Shown here one piece after another: positions 19,673 through 29,359 of a stretch of DNA of 64,000 bases. This stretch comes from Paenibacillus sp. RC67. GTDB taxonomy: Bacteria > Bacillota > Bacilli > Paenibacillales > NBRC-103111. Numbering within the stretch: position 1 is the first letter of the stretch; each line of letters opens with the position of its first letter. The notes under the pieces were generated by a model. That model saw only the letters and a program-made list of their open reading frames with translations. It was not told the DNA's origin and did not search any database. The stretch lies in the NCBI RefSeq assembly GCF_030020805.1, contig NZ_CP125098.1, positions 3,743,501 through 3,807,500 on the forward strand, read 5' to 3'. Position numbers and translations under genes: made by a program.

Positions 19673-19823
19673 GATTGAGTTCAAGGGGGCAGCAGGCACA
19701 GTACATTCTTGGAGCATCAGGAACTTCTTATCCGCTTGTAGTCTACGGCTCCGTTCCGGTTACTGCAGAAACTTTGTTTATTCGATTGATATAAGTGATA
19801 GTCAAATGAATAAGGGTTGTAGT

Positions 19824-21677
19824 ATGATTTGGTCAAGACATGACGCAATGAATACAGGGGAGGACCCAACTTTGTGGCAGAAAGTGGCTCATTGGAACAC
19901 ACTGCGTAATCAAATGCTGGCGGGTTTTATTTCCGTCATGATCATCGTTCTGATTTGTGCTGGTCTCATTACGTTCAACTCCGTTTCAGGGCTCCTCAAT
20001 ACCAAGGCGGAGACCCAGATGAAGCAGATCGCCAGCCAGGCAGACGGCAGATTGGAAGCGGTCATTAATCAGATCGATACGTTAACCTTGCAGGCGGTCA
20101 ATGACACGTACTTGCAGCAGCTCTTTCTTTCGATGGTTCATGGGGGAAAAGCAAGCTTCAGCGAACGCCAGGCTCTGATGAAGATTGCCAATCATATACA
20201 AGGGTACAGCGGGGGTGTAACCAATGTTGAATTGTATACCCCGGATTATGTACGGGTATTTCCGCTGGACGAAGAGAGCCTTATTAACCGGGTAACGATC
20301 AACTGGATCGAACAGGCGGATAAAGAGAAGGGAAGGCTAATCTGGGTCGGGAATGACCCCAAGGATTCCGAATCGGTCTTGGCGATTCGCAGAATCAATC
20401 TGATTGATCGCTGGTTTTCGAATGGCGGGTACTTGCTGGTACGAATCAAGCGTAGTTATTTCGAATTTCAGCCCGGGCTGCCGGACAGTGGTCATCGCGA
20501 GCTGCTCCTGCTTGCCGATAGCGCGGGAAGACCGATTGTGACAGATGGCGCAGTTCTCTCTGATGTGAGTGAACTGATGGATACCGATTCACAAAAGGTT
20601 ACGATCGATAAGCAGAGATATATCCTTGTCAAGCAGACATCTGAGGCGACAGGCTGGACGCTTATGATTCTATATCCGGTCAGCGACATCAACGACGGGA
20701 TTTCCGTACTAAGGTTGGCTATCCTCGTATCCGGGGCAATTGGCTCTGTATTATTTATTATATTGTCCTTCCTACTCTCGATGATGATTACAAGGCCGAT
20801 CCTGAGGCTCATGAGGGCGATGCGCAACACCCGGCAGGGCGTGTTGACGCCTAACCTCACGCGAACCTATACGACTGAGTTGAACGATCTGAATATGACC
20901 TATAACCAAATGGTGGATAACATCAACCGGCTTATTAAGCTGGTGTACGAAAAAGAAGCGCTCCAGAGCCGTACTGAATTGAAAGCGCTGCAAGCTCAAA
21001 TTAATCCGCATTTTCTCTATAACACTTTGGAAGCGCTGTATTGGTCCTTGCAGGACAAGGAAGAGGAAGAGCTTGCCGACCTCGTCGTCGCGATGTCGGA
21101 ATTGTTCCGCTATGTCATCGACAACCCGAACAAGGACGAATGGGTGACTATCGGTGAAGAGCTCGACCATATCAAACGATACTTGCGCATCATGAGCGTA
21201 AGATTTGGCTCCCGGCTGGTATGGGACATAAGCGCATCGGACTCTTATAATCACATTCTTGTTCCCAAGCTGCTTATTCAGCCGTTAGTGGAAAATGCCA
21301 TATTGTACGGACTGGAAGGAAAAACGGGAGCACGTCTTGTTTCAGTCCGGGTAGAGCCGTCACCTGAGGAAGCAGCCAATGTCCGGATTACCGTAATTGA
21401 TGACGGTCCTGGTATGAATGAACGCGAGCTCCAGGCAATAAGAACTGCCTTGATGACTGGAGGCGCACCTTCCAAGAAGGGAAAAGGAAGGGGCACAGGA
21501 ACGGGTCTTTCGAATGTACAGCGCCGAATCCATCTCTATTACCCGGCTTCCGCCGTAGGAAAAAGAGGATTGTCCATTATCAGCAACCCCGGGGAAGGGA
21601 CAAGCGTTAGCTTTGAGATTCCGATTCAAAAGGAGGCAACCGATGATTCAAGCTGGGAAAACCATTCTGATTGTTGA
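19824..21677 (+). CDS. YesM-type sensor histidine kinase
   Basis: 617 residues from the ATG at 19824 (TAAGGG seven bases upstream); an ATG six codons earlier is possible. Architecture: membrane helix 1 (MLAGFISVMIIVLICAGLI), an extracellular sensor of about 250 residues, helix 2 (VSGAIGSVLFIILSFLLSM), HAMP, then the His_kinase domain with the phospho-acceptor in LQAQINPHFLYNTLEA (His near 396), and an ATPase with PLVENAILYGL, DDGPGMNE and GTGLSNVQRR. Family members sense extracellular sugars in Paenibacillus and Bacillus. The following YesN regulator overlaps it by 35 bp. Confidence 0.95.
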   Translation: MIWSRHDAMNTGEDPTLWQKVAHWNTLRNQMLAGFISVMIIVLICAGLITFNSVSGLLNTKAETQMKQIASQADGRLEAVINQIDTLTLQAVNDTYLQQLFLSMVHGGKASFSERQALMKIANHIQGYSGGVTNVELYTPDYVRVFPLDEESLINRVTINWIEQADKEKGRLIWVGNDPKDSESVLAIRRINLIDRWFSNGGYLLVRIKRSYFEFQPGLPDSGHRELLLLADSAGRPIVTDGAVLSDVSELMDTDSQKVTIDKQRYILVKQTSEATGWTLMILYPVSDINDGISVLRLAILVSGAIGSVLFIILSFLLSMMITRPILRLMRAMRNTRQGVLTPNLTRTYTTELNDLNMTYNQMVDNINRLIKLVYEKEALQSRTELKALQAQINPHFLYNTLEALYWSLQDKEEEELADLVVAMSELFRYVIDNPNKDEWVTIGEELDHIKRYLRIMSVRFGSRLVWDISASDSYNHILVPKLLIQPLVENAILYGLEGKTGARLVSVRVEPSPEEAANVRITVIDDGPGMNERELQAIRTALMTGGAPSKKGKGRGTGTGLSNVQRRIHLYYPASAVGKRGLSIISNPGEGTSVSFEIPIQKEATDDSSWENHSDC

Positions 21678-22437
21678 CGATGAACCGTTGACTAGAGAGG
21701 GCATTCGCAAAACTTTGGAGGCATGGTCTTCAGGACAGCATCAAATATGGACCGGTAGCAATGCAGCGGAAGCTATGGGGGTGCTTTCTTCACGACATGT
21801 CCATCTGCTTATTACAGATATCCGAATGCCGGAGGTGAGCGGGCTGCAGCTGGTAGAAGCCACGCAGCATACAGGACATAAACCTGCAGTCATCATTATT
21901 TCCGGACATCCTGACTTTGATTATGCCCAATCGGCGATTCAATTAGGAGTTGTGAATTATTTGCTGAAGCCGATACAGAAAAGCAAGCTGGTCGAGGCGG
22001 TAGAGCAAGCACTGCGTATTGAAGAGGAGCGCGGGCGCGTCGAAGTGCTGGAGAAATTAGTCGATTCACAGCTCCTGCAGGCCAAGAATGCTGCCAATTA
22101 TAGTCTTCCGGTACAGGAAGCAATCCACTATGTAGAGCTGCATTTGCAAGAGCCGTTGGGCATGCGCGAGGTCGCAGACCAAATCCACCTGAATCCTAGC
22201 TACTTTAGCGCACTGTTCAAGGAACAGACGGGCTTTACATTTAGCGTATACGTAACTAGAAGCAGACTTCAGAAAGCGAAGGAGCTGCTGCTACAGACCC
22301 GACTCTCCATTACAGACATTTCCGAACAGGTAGGCTATCAGACGCCAAAATATTTTATCAAGCTGTTTAAAGATTACGAAGGGATCAGTCCAAATCAATA
22401 TCGCAAGCAAGCAATGGATAGCCGGAACGATGCTTGA
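21643..22437 (+). CDS. YesN-type response regulator (REC + AraC HTH)
   Basis: 264 residues; the ATG at 21643 is fixed by AAAGGAGG. The receiver domain (1-125) has the acidic pair in IVDDEP, the phospho-Asp in LITDIRMPEVSG (near residue 58) and the conserved Lys in NYLLKPIQ. The C-terminal AraC domain has two HTHs (MREVADQIHLNPSYFSALFK and ITDISEQVGYQTPKYFIKLF). It overlaps the kinase gene, so the two are translationally coupled. It is likely to activate the downstream binding-protein / permease / GH43 genes. Confidence 0.95.
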   Translation: MIQAGKTILIVDDEPLTREGIRKTLEAWSSGQHQIWTGSNAAEAMGVLSSRHVHLLITDIRMPEVSGLQLVEATQHTGHKPAVIIISGHPDFDYAQSAIQLGVVNYLLKPIQKSKLVEAVEQALRIEEERGRVEVLEKLVDSQLLQAKNAANYSLPVQEAIHYVELHLQEPLGMREVADQIHLNPSYFSALFKEQTGFTFSVYVTRSRLQKAKELLLQTRLSITDISEQVGYQTPKYFIKLFKDYEGISPNQYRKQAMDSRNDA

Positions 22438-22444
22438 AATCAAG

Positions 22445-22469
22445 AATACCTAAAAATATTGGTATTTTT
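22445..22469 (+). terminator. weak terminator between yesN and the ABC genes
   Basis: Stem AATACC / GGTATT with a 10-nt A/T loop and T5. It may separate the regulator unit from the transporter operon. Confidence 0.5.
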
Positions 22470-22553
22470 CCCAATCGCTGTTACCTCCTGGAGCTAAATG
22501 AAAAGCGATACAATCAATGTTGTAGTAAATAATGGTTGAGGGGGAAATGAAGC

Positions 22554-23906
22554 ATGGCGAATAAAGCGCTTACTTGGACGTTGACGACAATGGTAAGTCT
22601 AGGGATGGTTCTGTCAGGCTGTTCCAGCTCTAGCGGGGGAGCAAGTCAGAGTACGCAGGAACTGGCGAAAAGCGGAGGCACAAGCACAGCTGAACCGGCT
22701 AAAAAAGTTACCATTAAAATGATGCACCTCTGGCCGGCAGGAAGCTCAGCTACGCAAAACAAAATTGTAAACGATATCATTAAAGAGTATCAGGCTGCAA
22801 ATCCTAACGTAACGGTAGAACAAGAGGTTCTGGATAACGAGCAATACAAAAATAAAATGAAGGTGCTGTCCACCGCCAACAGTCTTCCGGATGTGGGCTT
22901 TACTTGGGCGGCGGGCTATATGGATCCTTATGTGAAAGGCGACATGTTTGCTCCGCTGGACGATTTGCTGCAGGGAGATCTAAAAGACAAGTTTGTTAGC
23001 GGGACTACGAATGCTTACGCCTTCAGCGGAAAAACCTACGGGCTTCCCGTGGAACTGAACATTGTGCCGGTATACTACAATAAAGCGATTTTTGCGAAGT
23101 ACAACCTGCAGCCGCCCAAAACCTATGACGATTTCAAAAATATCGTGAAAACGCTTAGTCAAAACGGTGTAGCCCCCATTGCGTTGGGCAACAAAGACCG
23201 CTGGACGGGTTCCCTCTGGTATATGTATTTGGCGGATCGACTCGGGGGACCGGAAACATTGAAAAAAGCGATTGACCGTACAGGTTCCTTCGAAGATCCG
23301 AATCTGATTCGTGCAGCTTCCGAGATTAGGCAGCTTGTGGATATGAATGCATTCAACAAGGGTTTCAATGGCTTGTCCAACGACGAAGGTAAAGCCGAGT
23401 TCATGAATAGCAAAGCTGCGATGTACATGATGGGTACATGGGAGCTGCCTAACTATACGACGAACAAGGATGTTCCGCAATCGTTCAAAGACCAAATTGG
23501 CTTCTTTAAATTCCCAACGGTCGATGGCGGCAAGGGGAACCTCGATAGCTGGGTTGGCGGACCAGGTGTGGGCTTGTTCGTGGCCAATAACTCGAAGATA
23601 AAGGAAGAGTCCAAGAAATTCGTAAGCTTCTTCGTTCAAAAGTGGGGAGAACACGCCATCTCGGAAGCCGGCGTAATTCCGGCAACCAAGGTGGATACCT
23701 CCAAAGTGAAGCTTCCTCAAATGTACATTGACCTGTTGAATGAGCTAAATAAAGCAAGTAACATCACCTTGTTTGCGGACGTACAGATGAAGCCTGCTTC
23801 CGCTGAAGTACACTTGAACATGATTCAAGCGTTGTTCGGCAAAGCGGTGACGCCAGAAGAATTCGCCAAGAAACATGAAGAAGCTTTGGCTAAGGAAGGC
23901 AAGTAA
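22554..23906 (+). CDS. ABC sugar-binding lipoprotein (family 1)
   Basis: 450 residues with lipobox LSGCSS (Cys at 23) and a Ser/Gly-rich linker. The body is a family 1 extracellular solute-binding protein: VTIKMMHLWPAGSS, YQAANPNVTVEQEVL, YGLPVELNIVPVYYNKAIFAKY, and a GKAAMYMMGTWELP-type motif. It delivers an oligosaccharide to the two permeases encoded directly downstream. No ATPase gene is present here, so a shared MsmX-type ATPase elsewhere is expected. It starts with GGGGGAAATGAAGC upstream. Confidence 0.93.
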   Translation: MANKALTWTLTTMVSLGMVLSGCSSSSGGASQSTQELAKSGGTSTAEPAKKVTIKMMHLWPAGSSATQNKIVNDIIKEYQAANPNVTVEQEVLDNEQYKNKMKVLSTANSLPDVGFTWAAGYMDPYVKGDMFAPLDDLLQGDLKDKFVSGTTNAYAFSGKTYGLPVELNIVPVYYNKAIFAKYNLQPPKTYDDFKNIVKTLSQNGVAPIALGNKDRWTGSLWYMYLADRLGGPETLKKAIDRTGSFEDPNLIRAASEIRQLVDMNAFNKGFNGLSNDEGKAEFMNSKAAMYMMGTWELPNYTTNKDVPQSFKDQIGFFKFPTVDGGKGNLDSWVGGPGVGLFVANNSKIKEESKKFVSFFVQKWGEHAISEAGVIPATKVDTSKVKLPQMYIDLLNELNKASNITLFADVQMKPASAEVHLNMIQALFGKAVTPEEFAKKHEEALAKEGK

Positions 23907-23919
23907 GGGGAGTGCCCGT

Positions 23920-24801
23920 ATGAATAAAGTCATGTCCAGCAAATCCATCATTGCGATGTATGTCATTCCCTCGTTGCTGTTAGTGTTGGCCTTGATCTAT
24001 ACGCCTATCGTATTGACGGGCTATTACGGATTAATGAAATGGGACGGCATGGGCAAGATGAGCAGCGTCGGTATGCACAATTATACCACGCTGCTCTATG
24101 ACGAATTGTTTTGGAACAGCGCGAAGCATTCACTTCTTCTTGCACTGTTCTCGACGTTAAGCTTGCTTGTCTACTTGCTGGTAGCGCTCGTCCTGTCCGC
24201 ACAAATTCGCGGTGCTAACCTGTTTCGCAAGGTGTACCTGATTCCCATGCTGCTGTCATCCGTGGCGATTGCTCAGCTATGGCTGAAAATATTCCATCCG
24301 ACGAATGGGGTACTTAATCATCTCTTATCTTCGCTGGGGATTGAACAAACACCTGAATGGCTCTCGAATCCCTCGATTGCCCTGTACGCGATCTTTATTC
24401 CGATATTGTGGCAGTATGCGGGGTTTTATATTTTGATTTATTATGCGGCATTAAAAAATGTGCCTTCCTCACTTATCGAATCGGCCCGGATCGATGGTGC
24501 AGGCCCGTGGCGAATGGCTTGGTCGATCCGTATTCCGTTAATTGCCGAGGTATTGAAGGTAACCATCGTACTTGCCGTTGTCGGTTCCCTTAAATATTTC
24601 GATCTCATTTATGTCATGACGGGCGGCGGCCCGAACGGAGCCAGTGAAGTTATGGCATCCTACATGTATAAGAAGGCGTTTAAAGAATACGATTTCGGTT
24701 ACGCCAGTGCGATCGGCTTCTTCCTGCTCTTGATTTGCTTGGTAATGACATGGCTGATCCGTAAGCTAACGGCTTCCAAGGACAATATCCAATATTCGTA
24801 A
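23920..24801 (+). CDS. sugar ABC transporter permease, MalF-type
   Basis: 293 residues, six predicted membrane helices. The EAA loop, which contacts the ATPase, is visible as ESARIDGAGPWRMAWSIRIP. The start ATG at 23920 follows AAGGGGAG and lies 13 bp after the binding-protein stop. The closing region DFGYASAIGFFLLLICLVM is typical. Forms a heterodimer with the next gene's product. Confidence 0.95.
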   Translation: MNKVMSSKSIIAMYVIPSLLLVLALIYTPIVLTGYYGLMKWDGMGKMSSVGMHNYTTLLYDELFWNSAKHSLLLALFSTLSLLVYLLVALVLSAQIRGANLFRKVYLIPMLLSSVAIAQLWLKIFHPTNGVLNHLLSSLGIEQTPEWLSNPSIALYAIFIPILWQYAGFYILIYYAALKNVPSSLIESARIDGAGPWRMAWSIRIPLIAEVLKVTIVLAVVGSLKYFDLIYVMTGGGPNGASEVMASYMYKKAFKEYDFGYASAIGFFLLLICLVMTWLIRKLTASKDNIQYS

Positions 24802-24817
24802 TGAAAGGAGCCCCAGG

Positions 24818-25699
24818 GTGAGTATTGAAACGATAGAGCGTAAAACACAGGAGGTTGCCATGCGCAGCAAGCTTTTCACACAGCTCGGATATGGAGGCTT
24901 GTATTTCGTATTAACGGCTGTCGCCATCCTTCAAATAGTACCGCTGCTTTGGCTAATGCTGTTCTCCTTGAAAAACAACGAAGAAATATTCAATCTGGCT
25001 CCTTTCGCATTTCCGGAACGGCTGCGCTGGGAAAATTACGAGAAGGTGTGGACACAGGGACATATTAGTACCTACTTTTTCAACAGTGTCTGGATGACAG
25101 TGGCTTCTGTGGCCGTTACGGTATTACTGGCAAGCTTCACTACCTTCGCATTAACGAGGATGAAATGGAAGCTGCAGTCGCTCGTTCTGGGAGTTTTCAT
25201 GGTCGGATTGATGATTCCTGTGCACTCAACGCTCATTCCGTTGTTCAGCTTATTTACGCAAACCCATTTGACCAACCATCCATTATCAATCATCCTGACG
25301 TATATCGCCTTTAATCTACCGATTACGATCATGATTATGCTCGGCTTTTATTACACGCTGCCCCGAGAGGTGGAAGAGGCGGCGGTCATGGACGGTTGTT
25401 CTGTGAACCGTATCTTCTTCAGCATCATACTGCCCATGACAGTATCGGTCTTATCGACAGCGGTTATTATCAATATGATCTATAATTGGAACGAGTTTAT
25501 TTTTGTTAACACATTCATCAGCTCGGACAAATATAAAACGTTAACGGTCGGCATACAAAACTTCATCGGCCAATATACGACAGATTGGGGAGCCATCGGT
25601 GCTACCCTCATGATCAGTATTCTGCCGATACTCGTGGCGTTTATGCTGCTGAGCAACCGCATAGTAGAGGGGATAGCAGCCGGTTCGGTCAAAGGATGA
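24818..25699 (+). CDS. sugar ABC transporter permease, MalG-type
   Basis: 293 residues with six predicted membrane helices and the EAA loop EEAAVMDGCSVNRIFFSIILP. The GTG start has AAAGGAGC upstream and lies 16 bp after the previous gene. It completes the membrane part of the importer with the MalF-type permease. Confidence 0.95.
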   Translation: MSIETIERKTQEVAMRSKLFTQLGYGGLYFVLTAVAILQIVPLLWLMLFSLKNNEEIFNLAPFAFPERLRWENYEKVWTQGHISTYFFNSVWMTVASVAVTVLLASFTTFALTRMKWKLQSLVLGVFMVGLMIPVHSTLIPLFSLFTQTHLTNHPLSIILTYIAFNLPITIMIMLGFYYTLPREVEEAAVMDGCSVNRIFFSIILPMTVSVLSTAVIINMIYNWNEFIFVNTFISSDKYKTLTVGIQNFIGQYTTDWGAIGATLMISILPILVAFMLLSNRIVEGIAAGSVKG

Positions 25700-25733
25700 A
25701 GATTTATAATATTTTATGAAAGGAAGAAACCAA

Positions 25734-26729
25734 TTGCATAACCTGCCTATTGCCAAACAACCGCTTGTTACACATATTTACACCGCCGATCCATCTGCAC
25801 ATGTGTTCGAAGGGAAGCTTTACATTTATCCTTCGCACGATCTGGATCACGATGGGCCCAGCAATGACAACGGAGATCAATATGCGATGGAAGATTATCA
25901 TGTCCTGTCTCTTGAGAACTTTGAATCGCCCGTTGTCGATCACGGCCAGGTCCTTCATCTGATCGATATTCCTTGGGCTTCCAAACAGCTATGGGCGCCA
26001 GATGCCACTTACAAAAATAATACCTACTATTTGTTCTTTCCTGCACGGGATTACGAAGGGATCTTCAGGATTGGGGTAGCCAGAGGCACATCGCCGGCTG
26101 GTCCTTTTCACGCGGAGCCCCAATACATCGAAGGCAGCTTCAGCATTGATCCCGCTGTACTCATCGACGATGGTAATCTTGCATATATGTTTTTCGGCGG
26201 TTTATGGGGAGGACAGCTCGAGAAATGGCAAACGGGGGAATTCAATCCGAATGCGGCTGGCCCCGCAGCAAACGAGCCGGCGCTTGGACCTTACGTTGCA
26301 ATGCTTAGCGAAGACATGCTGTCTTTCCAAGACAAGCCTAAGGAGATTTCGATAGTAGACGAAGATGGCAATCCAATATTGGCAGGTGACGAGGAAAGAC
26401 GCTATTTCGAAGGACCCTGGGTGCATAAGTATATGGACTGGTACTACTTGTCTTACTCTACGGGCACGACACACAAGCTGGTCTACGCCGTCAGTAGGAA
26501 TCCTCTAGGGCCATACACCTTCAAAGGGACCATACTGCCCCCGGTCATTGGCTGGACGACTCATCACTCCATCGTAAAGTTCGCACATAAATGGTATTTG
26601 TTCTATCATGACTGCTCCCTTTCAAATGGGGTCAATCATAAGCGCTGTGTCAAATATGCAGAGCTGAATTATAACGAAGACGGTACGATCCAATTGATCG
26701 ATCCCTATCCACCCGCTGCAAGTGATTAA
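25734..26729 (+). CDS. glycoside hydrolase family 43 enzyme
   Basis: 331 residues from a TTG start placed by AAAGGAAG; an in-frame ATG at 25716 is the alternative. The five-bladed GH43 propeller shows its three acid positions: the base in IYTADPSAHVFEG (about residue 19), the pKa-modulating Asp in SIDPAVLIDD, and the acid Glu in YFEGPWVHKYMDWYYLSYSTG. WAPDATYKNNTYYLFF is also characteristic. No signal peptide, so it acts in the cytosol on imported xylo- or arabino-oligosaccharides, as an exo-acting xylosidase or arabinofuranosidase. Last gene of the importer operon. Confidence 0.93.
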   Translation: MHNLPIAKQPLVTHIYTADPSAHVFEGKLYIYPSHDLDHDGPSNDNGDQYAMEDYHVLSLENFESPVVDHGQVLHLIDIPWASKQLWAPDATYKNNTYYLFFPARDYEGIFRIGVARGTSPAGPFHAEPQYIEGSFSIDPAVLIDDGNLAYMFFGGLWGGQLEKWQTGEFNPNAAGPAANEPALGPYVAMLSEDMLSFQDKPKEISIVDEDGNPILAGDEERRYFEGPWVHKYMDWYYLSYSTGTTHKLVYAVSRNPLGPYTFKGTILPPVIGWTTHHSIVKFAHKWYLFYHDCSLSNGVNHKRCVKYAELNYNEDGTIQLIDPYPPAASD

Positions 26730-26765
26730 CGACTGCTTGATCAAAGAACAGACGGCATGAAAGCG

Positions 26766-26815
26766 AAACGAGGACGAGGCAGGCAAATGTCTCCGTACCT
26801 CGTTTTCCTTTTTTT
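26766..26815 (+). terminator. terminator of the sugar importer operon
   Basis: Stem AAACGAGG / CCTCGTTT enclosing a partly paired loop, followed by a T-rich run ending in T7. Confidence 0.8.
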
Positions 26816-26913
26816 GCCGTTCATCATAATAAATTTGCAGATGCGTAACAACATAATCTTTATTTTTACGTCTTAACTAACAGAAACTTTAAACAGCGGG
26901 AGGTTTTGAAGAT

Positions 26914-27888
26914 ATGGTTAGAGTAAGGTATATGAGGATCCTTGCGGTTATGATATCGTTTGGTTACCTATTCAGCTTCACTACCGAGCTAGAGGCCGCG
27001 GCACCACCTCATTCTTTGTCTCATCAAAACCGATGGATATTGCCCCCAGTGATTTAATTGCTGGAAAACACGAATTTGTATCCGGTGCCAGATGAGTCAG
27101 TCGAGCCTTGGGCTACATTGACTCCTCAAGATGTAAGTACAGTGGAAGAGGACATGGACCATCCTTATCTTGAGACGGATTCTCAGGGGAAGATGTGGAT
27201 AAAAATCAAGACCACATGGTTGGGTGACCTATGGGTCCATCTGGATCTGGAAATAATTGGTGTACTGAAACCAGTAGACACCTATCTTGCTTTGTTATGG
27301 GATGCTCGTCTCTACTCGGAGCCATTCAGATCCACAATGACAGAGGACATACTATCACCACAAACGGTGCATGTGAATGCGGTGTTTGAGTCCCCGTTTG
27401 CTATGTATTCTGGGTCCTATCGTATTGAAACTTCATGGCTAGGGGATCAGTGGATTGTAGCCAATCCTCATTTTCTCCTTGTCGAAGTACTGAATTCGGA
27501 ACTTGATCTGCCTACGGAAACCTTATATATGGATGAGTACGATACGGCCAATCGGATGCAGCGGCCGTCTGATGCCAGATTTATTCCGGCACAAACTGTG
27601 TTTGCTATGGAAAAGACCGAAAACGGAGCGTATCATGTGCGTGATCAAAACGGGAGTATATTTTGGATAAACCCGCAATTTGCACAACCCGTGGGTGTTA
27701 AGAAAATAGACGAGACCATCGAGCTGACGAAAAACACAGAACAGCATCTGTTCCCAACGATGCCTTTTCCCATCTTTGGACTCATCAGTCCGCAAAAGGT
27801 GAAGGCTTTTGAGCTATGGGACGATCCACAAGGAAATCGCTGGTACCGAATTTACAGTTGGAGCGGGGAGATGTGGGTACAACCCTGA
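26914..27888 (+). pseudogene. secreted SH3-like protein gene with an in-frame stop
   Basis: The ATG at 26914 follows a GGGAGG ribosome binding site and encodes a signal peptide (MRILAVMISFGYLFSFT ... LEAAA). After 47 codons the frame meets TAA at 27055-27057, then continues open in the same frame for 276 more codons (LENTNLYPVPDESVEPWATLTPQDV onward). The body has three similar blocks with TWLGDLWVHLDLEI, SWLGDQWIVANPHF and SWSGEMWVQP, which look like bacterial SH3 or SH3-like repeats used in cell-wall binding. The single nonsense codon suggests a recent loss or readthrough; a TTG just after it could allow internal initiation without export. Confidence 0.65.
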
Positions 27889-28357
27889 TTCCTACATAAG
27901 ATATACCTTTAGTACCAAAAGATGAGTCGCCTTGGGAGAAGTAGGTCTTGAAGCTTCAACCTGAAGATACTACAGCGTTGCAGCTATTCACGAAGGGGCT
28001 GAACATTAGGCAGAGGCTCATCTCACTTTTGATGGTTTAAAAATATTCTCTAAAAGAATCATTTACGAGTATTCATCCAGTTAAGGGATGAGTACTCTTT
28101 TTTTAGTTTCGATGGTGGTCAATCATGGTTGGGAAATCACAAAACCTTCACACAAAGGTTACTGTAATAGCTCTATCTAGTCATTCTACCTGTTCAGGCA
28201 GCTCTGTATAATTTTAAAATATCCTGTTTCTATCTTACATGGGAGGCTATAGCCATATCCGCAACGCGGAAGCCATAGAAAGCCGGTATCTGGAGCAAGT
28301 TTTTCAAAATTGTTTCCGTTTCTTAAATCCAATCTAGGGGGAGAAAGAAAAATCCAA
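27889..28357. other. spacer with decayed coding sequence and terminator
   Basis: Around 27920-28040 one frame reads VPKDESPWEK, a stop, then LKLQPEDTTALQLFTKGLN, which looks like a scrap of TPR-type coding sequence. A terminator follows at 28067-28105. The 5' region of the iron ABC operon (28200-28357) shows no clear Fur box. Confidence 0.35.
28067..28105 (+). terminator. intrinsic terminator
   Basis: Stem GAGTATTCATCC / GGATGAGTACTC with one mismatch, followed by T8. Confidence 0.75.
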
Positions 28358-29359
28358 ATGAAAACTAAACAAATGTTCGTTACCCTAAGTCTTATTGTCA
28401 TTCTGGCTCTGATAGGATGTAGTACGCGCCAAGCCAATTCAGACAACTCGCCAGATTCCAATGCAGCAGCAAAGTCTTCCAGTACCGGAGCGACGTCTTC
28501 CAAGCAGCAGCCGTATTTGACCTTTAAAGATGATGCAGGGCAAGATGTTATTCTCAATAGGAAGCCTGAACGCGTAGTTATTCTGAATACAGAGGCACTT
28601 GATCTGTTCTACCAGCTTGGAGGCAAGGCGGTCGGTCGTGCCAGTGCACCTGGAACTCCAGTGCCAGATGCAGCAAAGGAGGCTGAGGATGTCGGGCAGA
28701 TTAACCAAGTGAGTCTGGAAAAAATTACTAGTCTGAAACCGGATCTTGTCATTGGGCAGTCCTTTTTTCATGCGAAATTGAAAGACGTTCTTGCAGTGAG
28801 TCAAATTCCTCTCGCTTTAATGAAAGTTGAAAGCTACGATGATATTCAAAAAATGGGGAAGCTGTTTGGAACAATCATCGGAAACGAGCCTGAGACAGAA
28901 AGGGCGCTGAAGCAAACGGATGACCGAATCCAGTCCATTATCAGCAAAGTGCCCAATCAATCGCCGAAGTTTGCTATGATTACCATTATGTCTATGGGGA
29001 TTTCCATCCAAAAGAGCAACAATCTCGCCCTCGATATCGCCAGTAAACTGAAGATGAAAAATGTGGCCGAAGGCATGCCGTCCGGACAAACTCCAAGCTC
29101 CGTACCCTACAGCATTGAAAAGTTAATTGTGGCGGATCCGGATTATCTATTTATGATTGTGCATGGAACGGAAGAATATGGCCGCCAGAAGCTCAAGGAC
29201 GATTTGGAAAACAACCCGGCATGGGCTTCTCTGCGGGCTGTAAAGGATAAAAAAATGATATTTTTGCCATCGGATTTTGTCAATTCGCCCGGCTTGAAAA
29301 TCGATCAGACCTTTGAATATCTCCCCAAGCAAGTATATCCCAACGCCTATGGAAAATAA
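28358..29359 (+). CDS. siderophore/iron ABC substrate-binding lipoprotein
   Basis: 333 residues; lipobox LALIGCS with Cys near 21. The FepB/BtuF-like fold is evident: YLTFKDDAGQDVILNRKPERVVILNTEALDLFYQLGG, then ITSLKPDLVIGQSFF and the C-terminal WASLRAVKDKKMIFLPSDF. It captures a chelated metal, most often a ferric siderophore, for the FecCD permease that follows. The next gene's ATG lies inside this gene's last codons, so the two are coupled. Confidence 0.92.
   Translation: MKTKQMFVTLSLIVILALIGCSTRQANSDNSPDSNAAAKSSSTGATSSKQQPYLTFKDDAGQDVILNRKPERVVILNTEALDLFYQLGGKAVGRASAPGTPVPDAAKEAEDVGQINQVSLEKITSLKPDLVIGQSFFHAKLKDVLAVSQIPLALMKVESYDDIQKMGKLFGTIIGNEPETERALKQTDDRIQSIISKVPNQSPKFAMITIMSMGISIQKSNNLALDIASKLKMKNVAEGMPSGQTPSSVPYSIEKLIVADPDYLFMIVHGTEEYGRQKLKDDLENNPAWASLRAVKDKKMIFLPSDFVNSPGLKIDQTFEYLPKQVYPNAYGK

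Larger units (their letters stand above)
19356..19823. other. spacer with two terminators and a decayed repeat
   Basis: Holds terminators at 19437-19463 and 19634-19672 and a stretch (19486-19508) nearly identical to one at 9163-9186. The open frame that runs through 19659-19823 overlaps the second terminator and has no ribosome binding site there, so it is not included in the kinase gene. Confidence 0.5.

Noticed and set aside
19659..19823. kinase start at the beginning of the open frame
   Set aside because: The first codons coincide with the terminator at 19634-19672; the ATG at 19824 has a ribosome binding site.
22980..23720. 246-codon antisense frame inside the sugar-binding protein gene
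   Set aside because: Shadow of a strongly supported gene on the other strand.
28200..28357. possible riboswitch or Fur box before the iron ABC genes
   Set aside because: Several short complementary stretches exist, but none matches the cobalamin-riboswitch core or the Fur consensus.
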